Source of the DNA: Eubacteriales bacterium
Lineage (GTDB): Bacteria > Bacillota > Clostridia > Christensenellales > CAG-138
NCBI GenBank assembly: GCA_028701165.1
Contig: JAQVRG010000104.1
Location: forward strand, 1-5,979
DNA: 5,979 nt
Reading direction: 5' to 3'
Shown here: positions 5,067-5,979 of the stretch, in pieces
How positions within the stretch are numbered: the first letter of the stretch is position 1
How the letters are laid out: every line of letters begins with the position of its first letter
Position numbers and translations under genes: made by a program
The notes under the pieces: generated by a model
Databases searched by the model: none
Told to the model about the DNA's origin: nothing
The model's input: only the letters and a program-made list of their open reading frames with translations

Positions 5067-5979
5067 ATGAAGAAACTCATCGCATTGTTTCTCACCGTAG
5101 CTATGTTGCTGTCGATGGCTGCTTGCGCAGCGCCGGCTCCCGCAGCACCCGCCGCCGAGCCCGCAGCGCCCGCTGCCGAGCCCGCCGCAGCCGCTGAGCC
5201 CGCTCCCGCCGCGGAGCCCGCCGCAGCCGAAGACGTCGTCGTGAACGTCTATGCGTTCACCGACGAGGTTCCCAACATGATAAAGCGCTACATCGAGCTC
5301 CATCCCGATTGCGGCTTCACGGTCAAGGAAACCATCATCGCGACCACCGACGGTCTGTATCAGCCGGCTCTTGACCAGGCTCTTGCAGGCGGCGGCGCTG
5401 ACGCCCCCGACATCTACTGCGCAGAGGCTGCGTTCGTTCGGAAGTATTGCCAAGGCGACGCTTGCGGTTATGCCGCCGCTTACGAAGACCTCGGCATCGA
5501 TGTAGCCGCCGCCACCAAGGCTGCTGACATCGCCCAGTATACCATCGACATCGGCACCCGTCCCGCTGACAACAAGCTGGTCGGCTTGGGCTATCAGGCC
5601 ACCGGTGGTGCGTTCATCTATCGTCGTTCCATCGCCAAGGACGTTTGGGGCACCGATGATCCCGCCGTTATCTCCACCAAGGTTGGCCCCGGCTGGGATA
5701 CCTTCTATCAGGCTGCCGCCGATCTGAAGGCCAAGGGCTACGCCATTGTTTCCGGCGACGGTGACATTTGGCACGCGGTTGAAAACAGCTCCGAAAAGGG
5801 CTGGGTTGTAGACGGCAAGCTCTACATCGATCCCAATCGTGAAGCGTTCCTGGATCTTTCCAAGCAGCTCATGGACAACGGCTATCACAATGACACGCAG
5901 GACTGGACCGACGCTTGGTATGCCGACATGGCCGGCGTTGGCGAGAAGCCCGTATTCGGTTTCTTCGGTCCCGCTTGGT
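5067..5979 (+). CDS. ABC sugar transporter solute-binding lipoprotein (3' end beyond window)
   Basis: The first 304 residues of a family 1 extracellular solute-binding protein (full length usually about 430-480) are present; no stop is reached. Residues 1-20 are a lipoprotein signal peptide (KK, hydrophobic core, lipobox SMAAC) with Cys20 as the lipidated residue, so the protein sits on the outer face of the membrane. Residues 21-54 are an Ala/Pro/Glu linker with repeated EPAA units. The binding domain starts at about 57 (VVVNVYAFTDEVPNMIKRYIELHP) and includes LDQALAGGGADAPDIYCAE (102-120), GLGYQATGGAFIYRRSIAKDV and GDGDIWHAVENS (230-241). The start at 5067 has GGAGGA (5051-5056). It follows the LacI-type gene by 86 bases in the same direction, and permease genes are expected beyond the window. 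Cellobiose or a cello-oligosaccharide is the likely ligand from the phosphorylase context only. Cysteines at 82, 118, 128 and 133 are unusual for such a domain. Confidence 0.9.
   Translation, partial: MKKLIALFLTVAMLLSMAACAAPAPAAPAAEPAAPAAEPAAAAEPAPAAEPAAAEDVVVNVYAFTDEVPNMIKRYIELHPDCGFTVKETIIATTDGLYQPALDQALAGGGADAPDIYCAEAAFVRKYCQGDACGYAAAYEDLGIDVAAATKAADIAQYTIDIGTRPADNKLVGLGYQATGGAFIYRRSIAKDVWGTDDPAVISTKVGPGWDTFYQAAADLKAKGYAIVSGDGDIWHAVENSSEKGWVVDGKLYIDPNREAFLDLSKQLMDNGYHNDTQDWTDAWYADMAGVGEKPVFGFFGPAW
5178..5229 (+). repeat. Short direct repeat in the lipoprotein linker
   Basis: GAGCCCGCCGCAGCCG occurs at 5178-5193 and again at 5214-5229, exactly 36 bases (12 codons) apart, within the Ala/Pro/Glu linker. 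Related GAGCCCGC units lie around them. The in-frame spacing suggests that the linker grew by slippage or duplication; its length would be expected to differ between strains. Confidence 0.6.

Noticed and set aside
5171..5229. CRISPR-like or tandem repeat array in the GC-rich stretch
   Set aside because: The repeats are in frame and encode the Ala/Pro/Glu linker of the lipoprotein, with no regular spacers.
5031..5888. Minus-strand open frame of 285 codons with a Gly/Cys-rich stretch
   Set aside because: The Gly/Cys/Ser-rich part is the complement of the Ala/Pro/Glu linker codons of the lipoprotein; the plus-strand frame has signal peptide, lipobox and family motifs.

Overview
The window looks like a piece of a low-to-mid GC Firmicutes chromosome, most likely class Clostridia. 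The reasons are the textbook TTGACN-17-TATAAT promoters, strong GGAGG-type ribosome binding sites, a lipobox-anchored solute-binding protein, and a phosphorylase closely resembling the clostridial cellobiose phosphorylase I remember. The exact genus is not decidable from the sequence alone.

Left part (1-1208). Positions 1 to about 120 resemble the 5' end of an insertion element, probably IS200/IS605-like: an imperfect hairpin, then a strong promoter reading leftward out of the window. It abuts a broken secreted-protein gene on the minus strand (111-299), which keeps only a signal peptide and the start of an M6-metalloprotease-like prodomain. Divergent from it is a HicAB toxin-antitoxin pair on the plus strand. 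The HicA toxin (483-680) is intact. The HicB antitoxin (716-1123) is interrupted by one in-frame TGA at 872-874, although its C-terminal ribbon-helix-helix half remains open and has its own GGAGG and ATG. A strong hairpin at 1145-1169 separates this pair from the convergent phosphorylase gene.

Right part (1209-5979). This is a disaccharide-use locus. A GH94 cellobiose phosphorylase (1209-3632, minus) is divergent from a LacI-family regulator (3973-4980, plus), which is followed by a lipoprotein solute-binding protein of an ABC sugar importer (5067 to beyond the window end, plus). The 340-bp divergent intergenic region holds one good promoter for each direction. Just downstream of each -10 box lies a copy of the same 16-bp operator-like sequence (15 of 16 identical, opposite orientations). 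The simplest reading is that the LacI-type protein represses both its own operon and the phosphorylase until a cello-oligosaccharide or related sugar enters. The importer would then deliver the sugar and the cytoplasmic phosphorylase would split it with phosphate into glucose 1-phosphate and glucose.

I see no CRISPR array, tRNA, rRNA or known riboswitch, and no obviously new multi-gene system. The points most worth a second look are the paired operators, the split antitoxin beside an intact toxin, and the insertion-like junction that truncates the secreted protein.
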